DNA of 42,434 nt from JBAJNL01 sp036881885 (GCA_036881885.1 JBAJNL010000006.1:1-42434); one strand, 5' to 3'; positions 1-8,072 are shown, counted from the stretch's first letter. Translations and numbers: made by a program. The notes: a model not told the origin generated them from the sequence alone.

Positions 1-163
1 CGGTACCACCAACACACAACGCCATGGCTAAAAGCCCCAGGATGTTGCTTCTAAAGGCTGAATGCAGCGCTGTGAGCCCCTGAAGTGTTAAGATAAACGC
101 AACGGCCACAAAGAGATAAAGGCCACTTAAAAACAACGAAGAGAACGCAGGTATGGTGATCAT
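1..163 (-). CDS. pntB: NAD(P) transhydrogenase subunit beta, N-terminal part (cut by window edge)
   Basis: This is the first ~54 residues of the membrane-embedded, NADP(H)-binding beta subunit of the proton-translocating nicotinamide nucleotide transhydrogenase, which uses the proton gradient to drive hydride transfer from NADH to NADP+ at the inner membrane. The visible part starts MITIPAFSSLFLSG and continues with a hydrophobic helix and a GLTALHSAFRSNILG segment, which fits the PntB N terminus. Its ATG overlaps the stop of the upstream pntAB gene as TGATG, so the two are translationally coupled. The rest of the gene lies beyond position 1. Confidence 0.85.
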   Translation of the reverse strand, partial: MITIPAFSSLFLSGLYLFVAVAFILTLQGLTALHSAFRSNILGLLAMALCVGGT

Positions 164-459
164 CAGCGCCCTCCCTTTTGTGTTTTACGAAACATTGCTA
201 GCATGCGGTGCGTCATCCAAAAGCCGCCCACAATATTCACCATGCAACAAAACAAAGCGCCTAAAAGACAGAAGTAAGGCCAGCCCACATCCACCGATGC
301 ATGCGCAAAGGCCATCAGCGCACCCACAATGACGATACTAGAGACCGCATTGGTCACCGCCATCAACGGCGAGTGCAGCGCCGGCGTAATACGCCAAACA
401 ATAGAATAGCCGACAAAACCGGCGAGTATAAAAACAACAAGCAGCTCAAAAGAGGACAT
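163..459 (-). CDS. pntAB: NAD(P) transhydrogenase subunit alpha-2 (membrane part)
   Basis: A 98-residue hydrophobic protein, the membrane domain of the transhydrogenase alpha chain in bacteria with split alpha subunits. About three transmembrane helices are visible, with motifs typical of the family: GYSIVWRITPALHSPLMAVT near the start and NIVGGFWMTHRML near the C terminus. The ATG at 459 is preferred over a TTG at 471, because an AAGG lies 11 bases before the ATG but would abut the TTG. It is coupled to pntB by TGATG. The expected upstream partner pntAA (soluble NAD-binding subunit) is not there; mlaC precedes it instead. Confidence 0.9.
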   Translation of the reverse strand: MSSFELLVVFILAGFVGYSIVWRITPALHSPLMAVTNAVSSIVIVGALMAFAHASVDVGWPYFCLLGALFCCMVNIVGGFWMTHRMLAMFRKTQKGGR

Positions 460-529
460 AAGCGTGCGCAACCTTGTTTTGAATTATGACAACTTACCTT
501 CCATAAAAAAGGAAAAACAACGCGTTTGT

Positions 530-1201
530 CTAGCCCCCCGGCGCCGGCGCAACATTGGCTTGCACAGCCAGCTGATTTAAAAAGGCATTAACGCCATCGC
601 GCCCGGCGGCCGCCACAAACTCTTCGCGTTTTGTTTGGCTTAAGCTAACGCCCTCAATAAAAACATCAAGTATTTTGTATCCTTTAGACGTGGGATAAAC
701 GCGCCAATCGATATCGATTGTGCTTTTTTGACCATTGTTTTCAATTTGCATCATGGTTTTAGCAATCCACTGACTTTTGGGGTTTTGTGGCTGCAATGGA
801 AAAACGCGCCCCATGGTAAAACTGTCTCGCGGTAATTTTTCGCCGTAAGAGTCAAACTTTGAGAGATACAAAATGACCATATATTTTTTCAGCAAAAAGG
901 TATAACGCGCTTTTTGGGCCTCGTTAAGCTGCGCATAAAAACCACCCAGCATATAGCGCGCAAGCCCTTGGTGGTCAAAGTGATCTTCAAGCACTTGCAA
1001 AAAGTCTTGCTCTCGTTCTGCTTTTTGTTCTTTCTCTAATGCCCACACGGCCCGGTCAAGCATGCTGTTGATAAACTTTTGCACCTCGGTTTGCGCGGCC
1101 ACCACAGATGCATCAAGTGGCACAAGCGATTTAGTTGCCCCCAACAAAAAACCAAACATCACAAAAACAAAAGAAGCCTTTTTGTAAAAAGCACATCGCA
1201 T
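530..1201 (-). CDS. mlaC: MlaC-type periplasmic phospholipid-binding protein
   Basis: A 223-residue protein of the MlaC/Ttg2D (toluene tolerance) family. It shuttles phospholipids through the periplasm between the MlaA outer-membrane complex and the inner-membrane MlaFEDB transporter, keeping the outer leaflet free of phospholipid. An N-terminal signal peptide is visible (residues ~1-25, hydrophobic FVFVMFGFLLGA). The family-like core follows, with a helical N-terminal half, FDSYGEKL, and the strand-rich IDIDWRVYPTSKGYKILDVF. The segment GVSLSQTKREEF near the C terminus is also typical. It starts 5 bases after mlaA ends, so the two form one transcript. The inner-membrane genes mlaFED are not in this window. 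Confidence 0.88.
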   Translation of the reverse strand: MRCAFYKKASFVFVMFGFLLGATKSLVPLDASVVAAQTEVQKFINSMLDRAVWALEKEQKAEREQDFLQVLEDHFDHQGLARYMLGGFYAQLNEAQKARYTFLLKKYMVILYLSKFDSYGEKLPRDSFTMGRVFPLQPQNPKSQWIAKTMMQIENNGQKSTIDIDWRVYPTSKGYKILDVFIEGVSLSQTKREEFVAAAGRDGVNAFLNQLAVQANVAPAPGG

Positions 1202-1206
1202 AAAAT

Positions 1207-2055
1207 TTAATCCATCGAGGGTTCGGGGCCATCAGCCATAAAAAAGCTTGGTTTTTGTTCTGACGCCAAGCCACAGTGACGTTTTTGATAGTAAAGAGAA
1301 CGGACCATTGCGTAGTAGTCAATCGAGCTATCTTTCAGCGAGAGGAGCTCTTTCCAATATTTCTCTTTCTCAATCATGTAAAACATCCCTACCTTTGTGT
1401 TCAACAAAACTGTTGCATCCTTGAACCACGCTACAGTGTTAAAGGGATCAAGGAAAAAGTCAATAATCCCCCCAAAGCTGTCACGCATCGAAAAAGGCCC
1501 CAACACAGGCCACACGGTGTAAGGGCCGGCCGACACCCCCCAGTGTTTAAGCGTTGTATTAAAGTTGTTGGGCTGTCGCTTCAGCCCCAAACGTGACGCC
1601 ACATCAAACAAACCACACAACCCAAGCGTGCTGTTAATCAAAAAGCGCGCTAGCGTTTGACGGCCGGCTTTGTTGCGACTTTGCAAAAAATGGCTCACCA
1701 TCGCGGCCGGCTCGTTCAGGTTGTCAAACACATTTTGAACCCCACGTCTTACAGGCGGCGGCACAAAAAAGGTGTACATCACAAGCGCAGGATTAAGCAA
1801 AAACCCATCCACCCCCTCATTAAACGCAAAAATGGCACGGTTCAGATCTTCGAAGGGGTCTTCTGGCGGATCACACTGCTGGATGTCCTCTGGTACGTCA
1901 CGCTGGCGAACAACAGACGCATCAAGAATAATTTCAGCGCCCAAAGAGCCGCAGCTGACATAAAAGATTGCCAGCCACACCGCACACAAAGAGAATATCT
2001 TTTTTTTAAAAAGCTGTTGCAAACAAATTAATTTTGGATAAAAAAAACAAGCCAT
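1207..2055 (-). CDS. mlaA: MlaA (VacJ) outer-membrane lipoprotein
   Basis: A 282-residue MlaA/VacJ protein, the outer-membrane component that extracts mislocalised phospholipids and passes them to MlaC. Family motifs are clear: DPFEDLNRAIFAFNEGVD, RRGVQNVFDNLNEPA, RFLINSTLGLCGLFDVA, and GPYTVWPVLGPFSMRDSFG. A signal segment with a possible lipobox (YVSC, residues ~32-35) precedes the mature part. The n-region ahead of it is long for a lipoprotein, so the true start may lie a few codons inside; no clear Shine-Dalgarno was found before the ATG at 2055. The gene heads the minus-strand run mlaA-mlaC-pntAB-pntB and is divergent from the capsid cluster. Confidence 0.92.
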   Translation of the reverse strand: MACFFYPKLICLQQLFKKKIFSLCAVWLAIFYVSCGSLGAEIILDASVVRQRDVPEDIQQCDPPEDPFEDLNRAIFAFNEGVDGFLLNPALVMYTFFVPPPVRRGVQNVFDNLNEPAAMVSHFLQSRNKAGRQTLARFLINSTLGLCGLFDVASRLGLKRQPNNFNTTLKHWGVSAGPYTVWPVLGPFSMRDSFGGIIDFFLDPFNTVAWFKDATVLLNTKVGMFYMIEKEKYWKELLSLKDSSIDYYAMVRSLYYQKRHCGLASEQKPSFFMADGPEPSMD

Positions 2056-2109
2056 AGGGAAAGTACATTAAGTCTGTGTTTATATTTTTATTAAATTTTG
2101 GTAAAAATA

Positions 2110-2138
2110 TTGACTTTTGCGTTTCTTTTTGATACTCT
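2110..2138 (+). promoter_or_regulatory. Candidate promoter of the capsid cluster
   Basis: TTGACT at 2110-2115 and TACTCT at 2133-2138 are separated by exactly 17 bases, a good sigma-70-like match in the 219-base gap between mlaA and the portal gene. The surrounding sequence is strongly AT-rich. Transcription from here would enter the head-gene operon. This is prediction from sequence only. Confidence 0.5.
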
Positions 2139-2150
2139 CTTCACCATCGG

Positions 2151-2181
2151 TTCTTAATCAAGTTCCTCGTTTCTGAATCAA
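2151..2181 (+). promoter_or_regulatory. Tandem 11-bp direct repeat, possible operator
   Basis: TTCTTAATCAA (2151-2161) and TTCTGAATCAA (2171-2181) differ at one base and start exactly 20 bases apart, about two helical turns, placing both on the same DNA face. They lie just downstream of the candidate promoter and upstream of the portal gene, where a regulator binding site could sit. No regulator gene is nearby. The repeat may be chance in AT-rich DNA. Confidence 0.35.
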
Positions 2182-2274
2182 TTTTTACACCCGTTCCGCG
2201 GCCTGGTCACTTAGTCTGTGCTTTTGGCTACTTGCGGTGTTTTGCCTTCCATCTTTCTTGAAACGGAAATCCTC

Positions 2275-3483
2275 ATGGAAACCTTACGACACCTTTTCAC
2301 AAAGTACAAGCGCCCCTTTTACAAGAAACCCAAGGCGCTGACACATCTTTTTACCACCCATCAAACCCCTTTTGCGCCCACAAGCCATGCATCTGCCATT
2401 CAAAGCGGTTATGAAAGAAACGTCATTGTACACCGGGCGGTCAACCTGATTGCGCGCAGCACAGGCAGTGTGCCGTTGGTTTTGTATGCACAAAACGAAA
2501 AAGTTGCGCACCACGCGCTGCTTGATTTGTTAAGGCAACCCAACCCTTTTCAGGGCAGCAATGTTTTTATGGAATCGATTGTCTCGCACCTTTTGTTATC
2601 GGGCAATGCTTATGTTGAATCTTTGAATGCACAAGATGAGGCCACACCTGCAGAGCTGCACGTTTTGCAACCAGAGCGTGTACGCGTGATACCAGGCGCT
2701 TTTGGCGTGCCCGAAAAATATGTATACAGCGTTCAAGGACAAACACGCGACATTGCCGTTGATCCGCTTTCGGGCCAAGCGTCACTGCTACACTTAAAAC
2801 TGTTTCATCCATCCAATGATTGGTATGGTTTAAGCCCCTTAACAGCAGCACGCCAAGCCATTGCTTGCCATAACACGGTTGCGCAACATAATTTATCGCT
2901 TTTAGAAAACGGCGGCCGGCCGTCGGGTGCTTTGTTTTTTGGCGGTCACAAAGGGGCCACTTTATCAGCCGAACAACGCGACACCTTGCATGACAACCTA
3001 AGCCATATGTACCGCGGCAGCCAAAATGCCGCGCATATGATGAGTGTAGAATGCGACTTTGAGTGGAAAGAAATGGGCTTATCACCCAAAGATATGGATT
3101 TTAGCGAAGGCAAAAATGTTTCAGCGCGCGAGATTGCGCAAGTTTTTGGCGTACCACCTATGCTGGTGGGTGTACCCGGCGATGCCACTTTTTCAAACTA
3201 TCGCGAGGCAAGGTTGCATCTTTGGGAGGATACGATTTTGCCCTTGTTAGACCGCATTATCAACCAACTAAACGCCTGGCTTGTGCCACCCTTTGGCGAC
3301 AACCTGCGCTTAACGTACGATGCCGACAACATTCCTCCCCTTGCCGCCAAACGCGAGATTGCGTGGGAGCGTATGAATCAGTGCACCTTTTTAACGACAA
3401 ACGAAAAGCGCGAAGCCATGGGGTACGCACCTTTAAAAGAGAACAATCAAAAGGCACCGGCCGTGCCGACGACAACAAAATGA
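2275..3483 (+). CDS. HK97-family phage portal protein (GTA gp3-like)
   Basis: A 402-residue portal protein forming the dodecameric vertex ring through which DNA enters the head. Family hallmarks in order: ERNVIVHRAVNLIARSTGSV near residue 40, the VSHLLLSGNAYVE segment, LFHPSNDWYGLSPLTAARQA in the middle, ENGGRPSGALFF, and the C-terminal block ISAREIAQVFGVPP-like VSAREIAQVFGVPPMLVGV followed by NYREARLHLWEDTILPLLDR. The ATG at 2275 follows a GGAAAT-type ribosome site; an upstream in-frame GTG at 2218 would add an unlikely extension. The stop overlaps the next start as ATGA. No terminase gene precedes it, which is unusual because terminase normally lies immediately upstream. Confidence 0.95.
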   Translation: METLRHLFTKYKRPFYKKPKALTHLFTTHQTPFAPTSHASAIQSGYERNVIVHRAVNLIARSTGSVPLVLYAQNEKVAHHALLDLLRQPNPFQGSNVFMESIVSHLLLSGNAYVESLNAQDEATPAELHVLQPERVRVIPGAFGVPEKYVYSVQGQTRDIAVDPLSGQASLLHLKLFHPSNDWYGLSPLTAARQAIACHNTVAQHNLSLLENGGRPSGALFFGGHKGATLSAEQRDTLHDNLSHMYRGSQNAAHMMSVECDFEWKEMGLSPKDMDFSEGKNVSAREIAQVFGVPPMLVGVPGDATFSNYREARLHLWEDTILPLLDRIINQLNAWLVPPFGDNLRLTYDADNIPPLAAKREIAWERMNQCTFLTTNEKREAMGYAPLKENNQKAPAVPTTTK

Positions 3484-3977
3484 TGCACAACAAAGCCCTT
3501 TTTTGCTGCCCTTTTGAAACAAAATCGCTGTCCACTGAAGGATGCTTTGAAGGGTACGCCAGCACGTTTGAGCGTGACCTGCAACAGGATGTGATTATGC
3601 CAGGCGCTTTTCGGCACACGCTTTTAAAGTGGCGCACCCAGCAAAGGTGGCCTTTAATGCTTTGGCACCATCACCTTGACACACCCATTGGCCAGTGGAT
3701 AACGCTTTGCGAAGATCACAAAGGCCTTTATGTGAAAGGCCAGCTGCTTTTAGAGCTTTTAAAAGCACAAGAGGTTTATGCGCTTTTGAAAAAAGATCTT
3801 TTAAAAGGTTTGTCGATTGGTTTTCAACCGATCACCAGTTGCTTTGATCGCCATCTTAAGGTGCGCAAAATTTTTCAGCTTCACTTGATTGAAATTTCAA
3901 TTGTCAGCCTTCCGGCCAATCAAGGAGCCACCATCGCCAATGTGAAGTCTCAAAAGCGTTTTGATGGATTGTTTTAA
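3480..3977 (+). CDS. HK97-family prohead protease (GTA gp4-like)
   Basis: A 165-residue serine protease of the U35/S78 family that cleaves the capsid delta domain during head maturation. The family opening FEGYASTFERDLQQDVIMPGAF is recognisable in the first third (ASTFERD then VIMPGAF). The likely catalytic histidine lies in MLWHHHLDTPIG and the catalytic serine in LLKGLSIGFQP. The C terminus LIEISIVSLPANQGATI is also typical. It is coupled to the portal gene by an ATGA overlap. The length is close to the family norm. Confidence 0.93.
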   Translation: MMHNKALFCCPFETKSLSTEGCFEGYASTFERDLQQDVIMPGAFRHTLLKWRTQQRWPLMLWHHHLDTPIGQWITLCEDHKGLYVKGQLLLELLKAQEVYALLKKDLLKGLSIGFQPITSCFDRHLKVRKIFQLHLIEISIVSLPANQGATIANVKSQKRFDGLF

Positions 3978-4032
3978 CGATCGAGGTGTTTTTTGTTCTG
4001 GTTTTAAGCTTCAACATAAAAAGGAAAAAAAG

Positions 4033-5184
4033 ATGACACAAGCCAGTACTGCAAACGATTCTATCCCTCAACATCTGGGGGTTTTAAGTGAAAAGGTGTA
4101 TGATATCGAGCGCAAGCAAGAGAACTTTGAGAATCTGCAAAAAAGCGTCGAACGCACCGAGCAAAACCTGAAAGCTTTCACGCTTGCACACAAACGCCCA
4201 AGCTTGGTTGCCACAGAAAAGCCTTTAGCGTGCAAAGCTTTTCATCACTATATTAAAACAGGAGAGCGACCTGCTTTGGATCAAAAAGCTCTGCACACCA
4301 GTGAAGATAACAACGGCGGCTACCTTGTGCCGCAACAACTATCACATGACATTGCCACCACCTTGAAGGAGCAATCGTTTTTTCGCTCGCTCGCCAACGT
4401 GACCTCTATTTCGGCAGATGCTTTAGAAACCCTTGTTTCACAAAACGACATGGAGGTCGGTTGGGCCAAAGAAACGGCCGAACACCCTGAAACCCAAACG
4501 CCCGCCTTTCGCAAAATACGCATCAGAGCGCACGAGTTGTATGCGCGCCCCAAAGCCACACAAAAGCTTATTGACGATGCGCTGGTTAACATTGAAAGCT
4601 GGATTGTGCAACAAGTCACCGAGCAAATTGCACAAAAAGAAACCGAAGCTTTTATTCAAGGCGATGGTGATGGTAAGCCGCGTGGCTTTTTAACTTACGT
4701 TGATGGCTCGCATAATGGCACCGCTCAAATTGATGTGATTAAAACAGGCAAGAATGGCGCTTTTGCCGACCAAAACCCAGCACATGCATTGTTTGATATG
4801 GTGGGCGCGCTGAAGTCGGCCTATCTTGCTAAAGCTGTGTGGGTGATGTCGCGCGCTGCCGCATCGGCGGTTCAACAACTGAAAGAGCCGAATCAAATGC
4901 ATTACCTGTGGCAGGCGCCTGGAGGCAAAGGACAAACGGCCACCCTTTTGGGTCACCCGGTTTATATCACTGATTTTATGCCAACGCTTCAAGAGAACAC
5001 GGCCGCAAACGCCATTGCCTTTGGCAACTTTAAGCAGGCGTATCACATTGTTGATCGCAAAGATGTGCATATTTTGCGCGACCCTTACAGCGCCAAACCT
5101 TATGTCGAATTTTACACCACAAAGCGTGTGGGCGGCGATGTGATCAACCCCGAAGCACTGAAGGTTTTAAGCTTTTCAGAATAA
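4033..5184 (+). CDS. HK97-family major capsid protein (GTA gp5-like)
   Basis: A 383-residue HK97-fold capsid protein. The first ~60 residues are a charged coiled-coil delta (scaffold) domain, containing VYDIERKQENFENLQKSVER. The mature part starts around the TSEDNNGGYLVPQQ block, followed by typical capsid motifs ELYARPKATQKLIDDA, EAFIQGDGDGKPRGFL and AKAVWVMSRAAASAV, and ends near VGGDVINPEALKVLSFSE. The ATG at 4033 is chosen because AAGGAAAAAA immediately precedes it; earlier in-frame ATGs lie inside the protease gene. The presence of a delta domain together with a protease gene implies a conventional head maturation pathway. Confidence 0.95.
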   Translation: MTQASTANDSIPQHLGVLSEKVYDIERKQENFENLQKSVERTEQNLKAFTLAHKRPSLVATEKPLACKAFHHYIKTGERPALDQKALHTSEDNNGGYLVPQQLSHDIATTLKEQSFFRSLANVTSISADALETLVSQNDMEVGWAKETAEHPETQTPAFRKIRIRAHELYARPKATQKLIDDALVNIESWIVQQVTEQIAQKETEAFIQGDGDGKPRGFLTYVDGSHNGTAQIDVIKTGKNGAFADQNPAHALFDMVGALKSAYLAKAVWVMSRAAASAVQQLKEPNQMHYLWQAPGGKGQTATLLGHPVYITDFMPTLQENTAANAIAFGNFKQAYHIVDRKDVHILRDPYSAKPYVEFYTTKRVGGDVINPEALKVLSFSE

Positions 5185-5250
5185 AGGTAAGCGGGCATGG
5201 GAAGCTTTGAGCTTCCTTTGCGGCGCTTTGTGACACGAAGGATTTTTTCA

Positions 5251-5775
5251 ATGAAACTGAAACTGTTACACCAGTCAAATGAACTGCCCATTCAAGTGGC
5301 ACGCGTTAAAGAATATGTGCGGCAAACAAGCGATGTCGATGATCTGCTGATTGAGGGGTTGATTAAAACCGCAACCGCTTGGGTTGAAGAAGCAACAGGC
5401 AAAACGCTTCTGAAAAAAAAGTGGCTTTACACCAACAAAAACACGCGCATCAGATTACCCCGAGGCCCCATCATCGCCATTGAGCAAGTGAAACTTGGCA
5501 ACAAGGTTTTGCAAAAAGCTGACTATCAGGTCATTGAGCACGGCAACACCACCAAGATAGAACTGCCCTATGCACTGGACCCGAAAACCGTTGCCATTAC
5601 ATATACTGCGGGCTTTGGCGACGCCCCTGCTGACATTCCTGAAACCTTGTGTCATGCCATTACCTCGACCGTGGCATATATTTATGACAACCGCTACAGC
5701 ATCGATCCGGCAAAAAGTCATGCCACGCACACTATGCAACCCTGGATTCATTATCACAGAACAGCATGCATGTGA
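5251..5775 (+). CDS. Head-tail connector protein (gp6-like adaptor)
   Basis: A 174-residue protein of the phage gp6-like head-tail connector family, which docks below the portal. The N-terminal half shows the helical pattern VKEYVRQTSDVDDLLIEGLI followed by TATAWVEEATGKTLLKKKW. The strand RLPRGPIIAIEQVKL and the TYTAGFGDAPADIPETLCHA motif (TAGFG...ADIP..L..A) are diagnostic for the family. The ATG at 5251 has an AAGGA 8 bases upstream and is preferred over an ATG at 5197. The stop overlaps the start of the next gene as TGATG. Confidence 0.88.
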   Translation: MKLKLLHQSNELPIQVARVKEYVRQTSDVDDLLIEGLIKTATAWVEEATGKTLLKKKWLYTNKNTRIRLPRGPIIAIEQVKLGNKVLQKADYQVIEHGNTTKIELPYALDPKTVAITYTAGFGDAPADIPETLCHAITSTVAYIYDNRYSIDPAKSHATHTMQPWIHYHRTACM

Positions 5776-6128
5776 TGACGACATACACACTAAATGATCC
5801 ACTGACGCTGTTTTTCTGCCAAAAGCATACAAGGGATGATGGCACCCTTCAGCTGAAACCTTCAGGACAACAAACAGTGTGGGGACGCGTGATGCCAAAC
5901 CATGGCTTGAAAGATCGCGCCCGCGGCAACAGTGCGTACGCGCCTTCAGAGGGCATGTTAAGACCACAGTACAATATTCTTTTAAGAAGGCAGATTTTTG
6001 CGAAAACGCTTCAGCATCTTGTGTGGCAACGCCTTAAACTCACGCCTTTGTGTGACCCTTTTGTTTTACAAAATCACGCGGGCTTTATGCTGTTGCAAAC
6101 AACGCTTTTAAAACACAACCACTTTTAG
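5775..6128 (+). CDS. Head-closure/head-tail joining-like protein (gp7 position)
   Basis: A 117-residue protein in the slot held by the head-closure (stopper) protein in GTA and HK97-type operons. Residues such as GRVMPNHGLKDRARGNSAYA and the C-terminal GFMLLQTTLLKHN are compatible with the small beta-barrel joining proteins, but I recognise it mainly by position and size. The start at 5775 (TGATG overlap with the connector stop) is preferred over an ATG three codons earlier. It could be another small head-completion protein. Confidence 0.65.
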   Translation: MTTYTLNDPLTLFFCQKHTRDDGTLQLKPSGQQTVWGRVMPNHGLKDRARGNSAYAPSEGMLRPQYNILLRRQIFAKTLQHLVWQRLKLTPLCDPFVLQNHAGFMLLQTTLLKHNHF

Positions 6129-6136
6129 AGGCTATT

Positions 6137-6562
6137 ATGCTTTTTGTCAAAGACGCGCTGATTGGTGTGCGCAAAACTATTCTTGCAAATCCTTTTACGC
6201 AACATTTGCCTATTTATTTTCACGCGCCCCTTGAGTCAGATTTTCCTTATCTTGTTTTGTGTGGTCAAAAGGCACACGCAGGTTTTAACGAGGGATGCTT
6301 TGATCTTAAGATGACGCTTTTTTCGCTGAACACCCAAAATTTTGTGCAAGAAGATCTGTGGCACCCTATCGAAAAAACGCTGATTCAAAAAAACGGCCTT
6401 AAAGTTTTTTTTAAAGGAGCCAATCATGACGCGCCGCCCTTAGAGGGAACGCTTTTTCTGCGCATCGATCACCAAGAAGAGCGAAGCAACACACACACAA
6501 AGCAATTGATGACTTTGCTGAATGCGTTTGTTTGTTGGCAACCTCAAAGAGAGAACGCATGA
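6137..6562 (+). CDS. DUF3168-like tail-terminator protein (gp8 position)
   Basis: A 141-residue protein matching the DUF3168 tail-terminator pattern in outline: an N-terminal helix with VKDALIGVRKTILANP, then the HLPIYFHAPLESDFPYLVLC strand block, and a mid-part FDLKMTLFSLNTQ that resembles the metal- or strand-forming FxxxLxVxS region of the family. An AGAGG ribosome site precedes the ATG. In related particles this ring caps the tail tube. The stop overlaps the following gene as ATGA, keeping the operon translationally coupled. The function is inferred from position plus weak motif similarity. Confidence 0.65.
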   Translation: MLFVKDALIGVRKTILANPFTQHLPIYFHAPLESDFPYLVLCGQKAHAGFNEGCFDLKMTLFSLNTQNFVQEDLWHPIEKTLIQKNGLKVFFKGANHDAPPLEGTLFLRIDHQEERSNTHTKQLMTLLNAFVCWQPQRENA

Positions 6563-7089
6563 TCAACGAAAGCAAACTTTGCATTTGGGAAGACGCCGAA
6601 ACACCGCTTAGCTGTCTGCCGTTTTTTTGCAGCCGCACCTGCCGACAAATGTTATCCCTGGCCGAGCCACCTTGTTTAAAGCGCACCATTGAAGGAAAGC
6701 TGATCAATCTTGCAGAGCGTCCTTTAAAATATGCCTCTAAAATTTTTGGCCATGACTTGGCACCGCCGGCGCTTGAAAAACTCACCAACGCCAACGCACT
6801 GTGGATTGATTGCCTTGTGAGGCTGACCGCGCCCCTTAACAAAAATCAGAAAGCGATTGCCCTTACGCGCTTGGCAGCACCTTTTTCTGTCTTGATTGAA
6901 ACGCCTGATGAAACCTTTCCCTTAAAGACAGAAAAGGCACAAAGGCATTTAACATGGCATCACACCATTCCGGAAAACAGTTTTGTCAGTTATCGGCCAC
7001 GCCTTAAGATGCACCTTGTGAACTTTAGCCTTGAAACCAATGAATGGAAAATGACAAACCAGTGGCAGCTTGAATTGGCCGAAATTTAG
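6559..7089 (+). CDS. Uncharacterised tail-type protein (end of first half of cluster)
   Basis: A 176-residue protein of no family I can name with certainty. No signal peptide or transmembrane segment is visible. The C-terminal half has alternating hydrophobic strands (AAPFSVLIETPDETFPL, SFVSYRPRLKMHLVNFSL) and ends with NEWKMTNQWQLELAEI. That W...W.LEL ending is seen in phage tail proteins made of beta sandwiches. It is coupled to the previous gene by ATGA and is the last plus-strand gene before the opposite-strand transporter. At this position in GTA operons one expects the major tail protein, but size and sequence do not prove that. Confidence 0.55.
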   Translation: MINESKLCIWEDAETPLSCLPFFCSRTCRQMLSLAEPPCLKRTIEGKLINLAERPLKYASKIFGHDLAPPALEKLTNANALWIDCLVRLTAPLNKNQKAIALTRLAAPFSVLIETPDETFPLKTEKAQRHLTWHHTIPENSFVSYRPRLKMHLVNFSLETNEWKMTNQWQLELAEI

Positions 7090-7098
7090 CCGAGTCTT

Positions 7099-8040
7099 TT
7101 AGGATGACAAGGCTTCGGGCTCTGCTTCAGCATCTGTTGATTTGCTGGCATCGGCGGCTTTTTTCACCTCTTTGTGCGCCACATAAAGCGTTGCCGGAAT
7201 AATGCACGCCGCCCCTAAAAGAGTTGAAAAGGTGGGCCACTCGGCAAAAATCACCACACCAAACAGTGTGGAAATCAAAAGCTCAAGATAGCGAAAGGGC
7301 TGCAACGATGATACATCACAGTAACGAAACGCGCGCAACAAGCAATAAAGAATCAAGTTGGCCCCAATGCCCAGCACAAAGAAAATCAAAAGCTCGTTCA
7401 AAGTGGGCATAGACCAGTCTAAAAGCGCAAACGGAAAACTAAGCACCGTTGTACCCAGCGCTGAGAAGAAAAGCATCGACAACAAACTTTCGTTTTTAAT
7501 CAAAAGCTTTTTATTCATAATATCAAGCGAGGCAAAAAGAATCGTCGAGCCAATCAACAAAAAAACCGCATTGTTCATGGTAAACGAGGTAGGTGCGGCA
7601 CTGATAACAATGCCCACAAAGCCGATACATGTGGCCACCACAAGGTGTTTTCCAATCGATTCTTTTAAGAAAAAATGCGAGAGCACAAGCGTGAACAAAG
7701 GCGTTGTAAAGCTAAGGGTCGTCACCAGCGATAAGGGCAAAGCAATGACGCCGTAACACCAAGGCGCCAGCGCTGCAAACAAGAAAAACGAACGCACGCC
7801 ATGCACCTTCCAGTGCACCGTTTTAAACGACACTTTGGCATCGCGCAACATAAAAGGCAACAACGTTATACAGCTAAAGAAAAACCGAAAGAAGGCAATT
7901 TGAATACCGCTTAAACGCATGCCCGTTAACTTGATCAACGCATCATTCGAGGCACTGACAAAAGAGACTAAAACAAACCAAAAAACACCCTTTAAATAAG
8001 CCGAGGGCATGAAACGAAGCGAAAGAAAACGGGCCAACAT
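7099..8040 (-). CDS. EamA/DMT-family transporter, probable S-adenosylmethionine importer (Sam-like)
   Basis: A 313-residue inner-membrane protein with about ten transmembrane helices in two EamA repeats. Several stretches recall the rickettsial Sam transporter, which imports S-adenosylmethionine from the host: FVSASNDALIKLTGMRLS, AFFRFFFSCITLLPFML, LDIMNKKLLIKNESLLSMLF, and FRYLELLISTLFGVVIFAEW. The match is from memory of that family, so the substrate is inference; other DMT exporters share the fold. The C terminus is a charged, alanine-rich tail. It sits on the opposite strand inside the capsid cluster, 9 bases from the convergent tail gene and 105 bases from the divergent hub gene, with its own promoter. 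Confidence 0.82.
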   Translation of the reverse strand: MLARFLSLRFMPSAYLKGVFWFVLVSFVSASNDALIKLTGMRLSGIQIAFFRFFFSCITLLPFMLRDAKVSFKTVHWKVHGVRSFFLFAALAPWCYGVIALPLSLVTTLSFTTPLFTLVLSHFFLKESIGKHLVVATCIGFVGIVISAAPTSFTMNNAVFLLIGSTILFASLDIMNKKLLIKNESLLSMLFFSALGTTVLSFPFALLDWSMPTLNELLIFFVLGIGANLILYCLLRAFRYCDVSSLQPFRYLELLISTLFGVVIFAEWPTFSTLLGAACIIPATLYVAHKEVKKAADASKSTDAEAEPEALSS

Positions 8041-8072
8041 AAAGCTTTGATTTTTGAAATGACGATCCTTCC

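Noticed and set aside
3260..3637. Minus-strand open frame across the portal-protease junction
   Set aside because: It is antisense to two strongly conserved phage genes, has no recognisable domain, and its composition is that of a shadow frame.
5455..5967. Minus-strand open frame of 170 codons over the connector gene
   Set aside because: It overlaps the conserved connector and joining genes and shows no motif or ribosome site, so it is a shadow.
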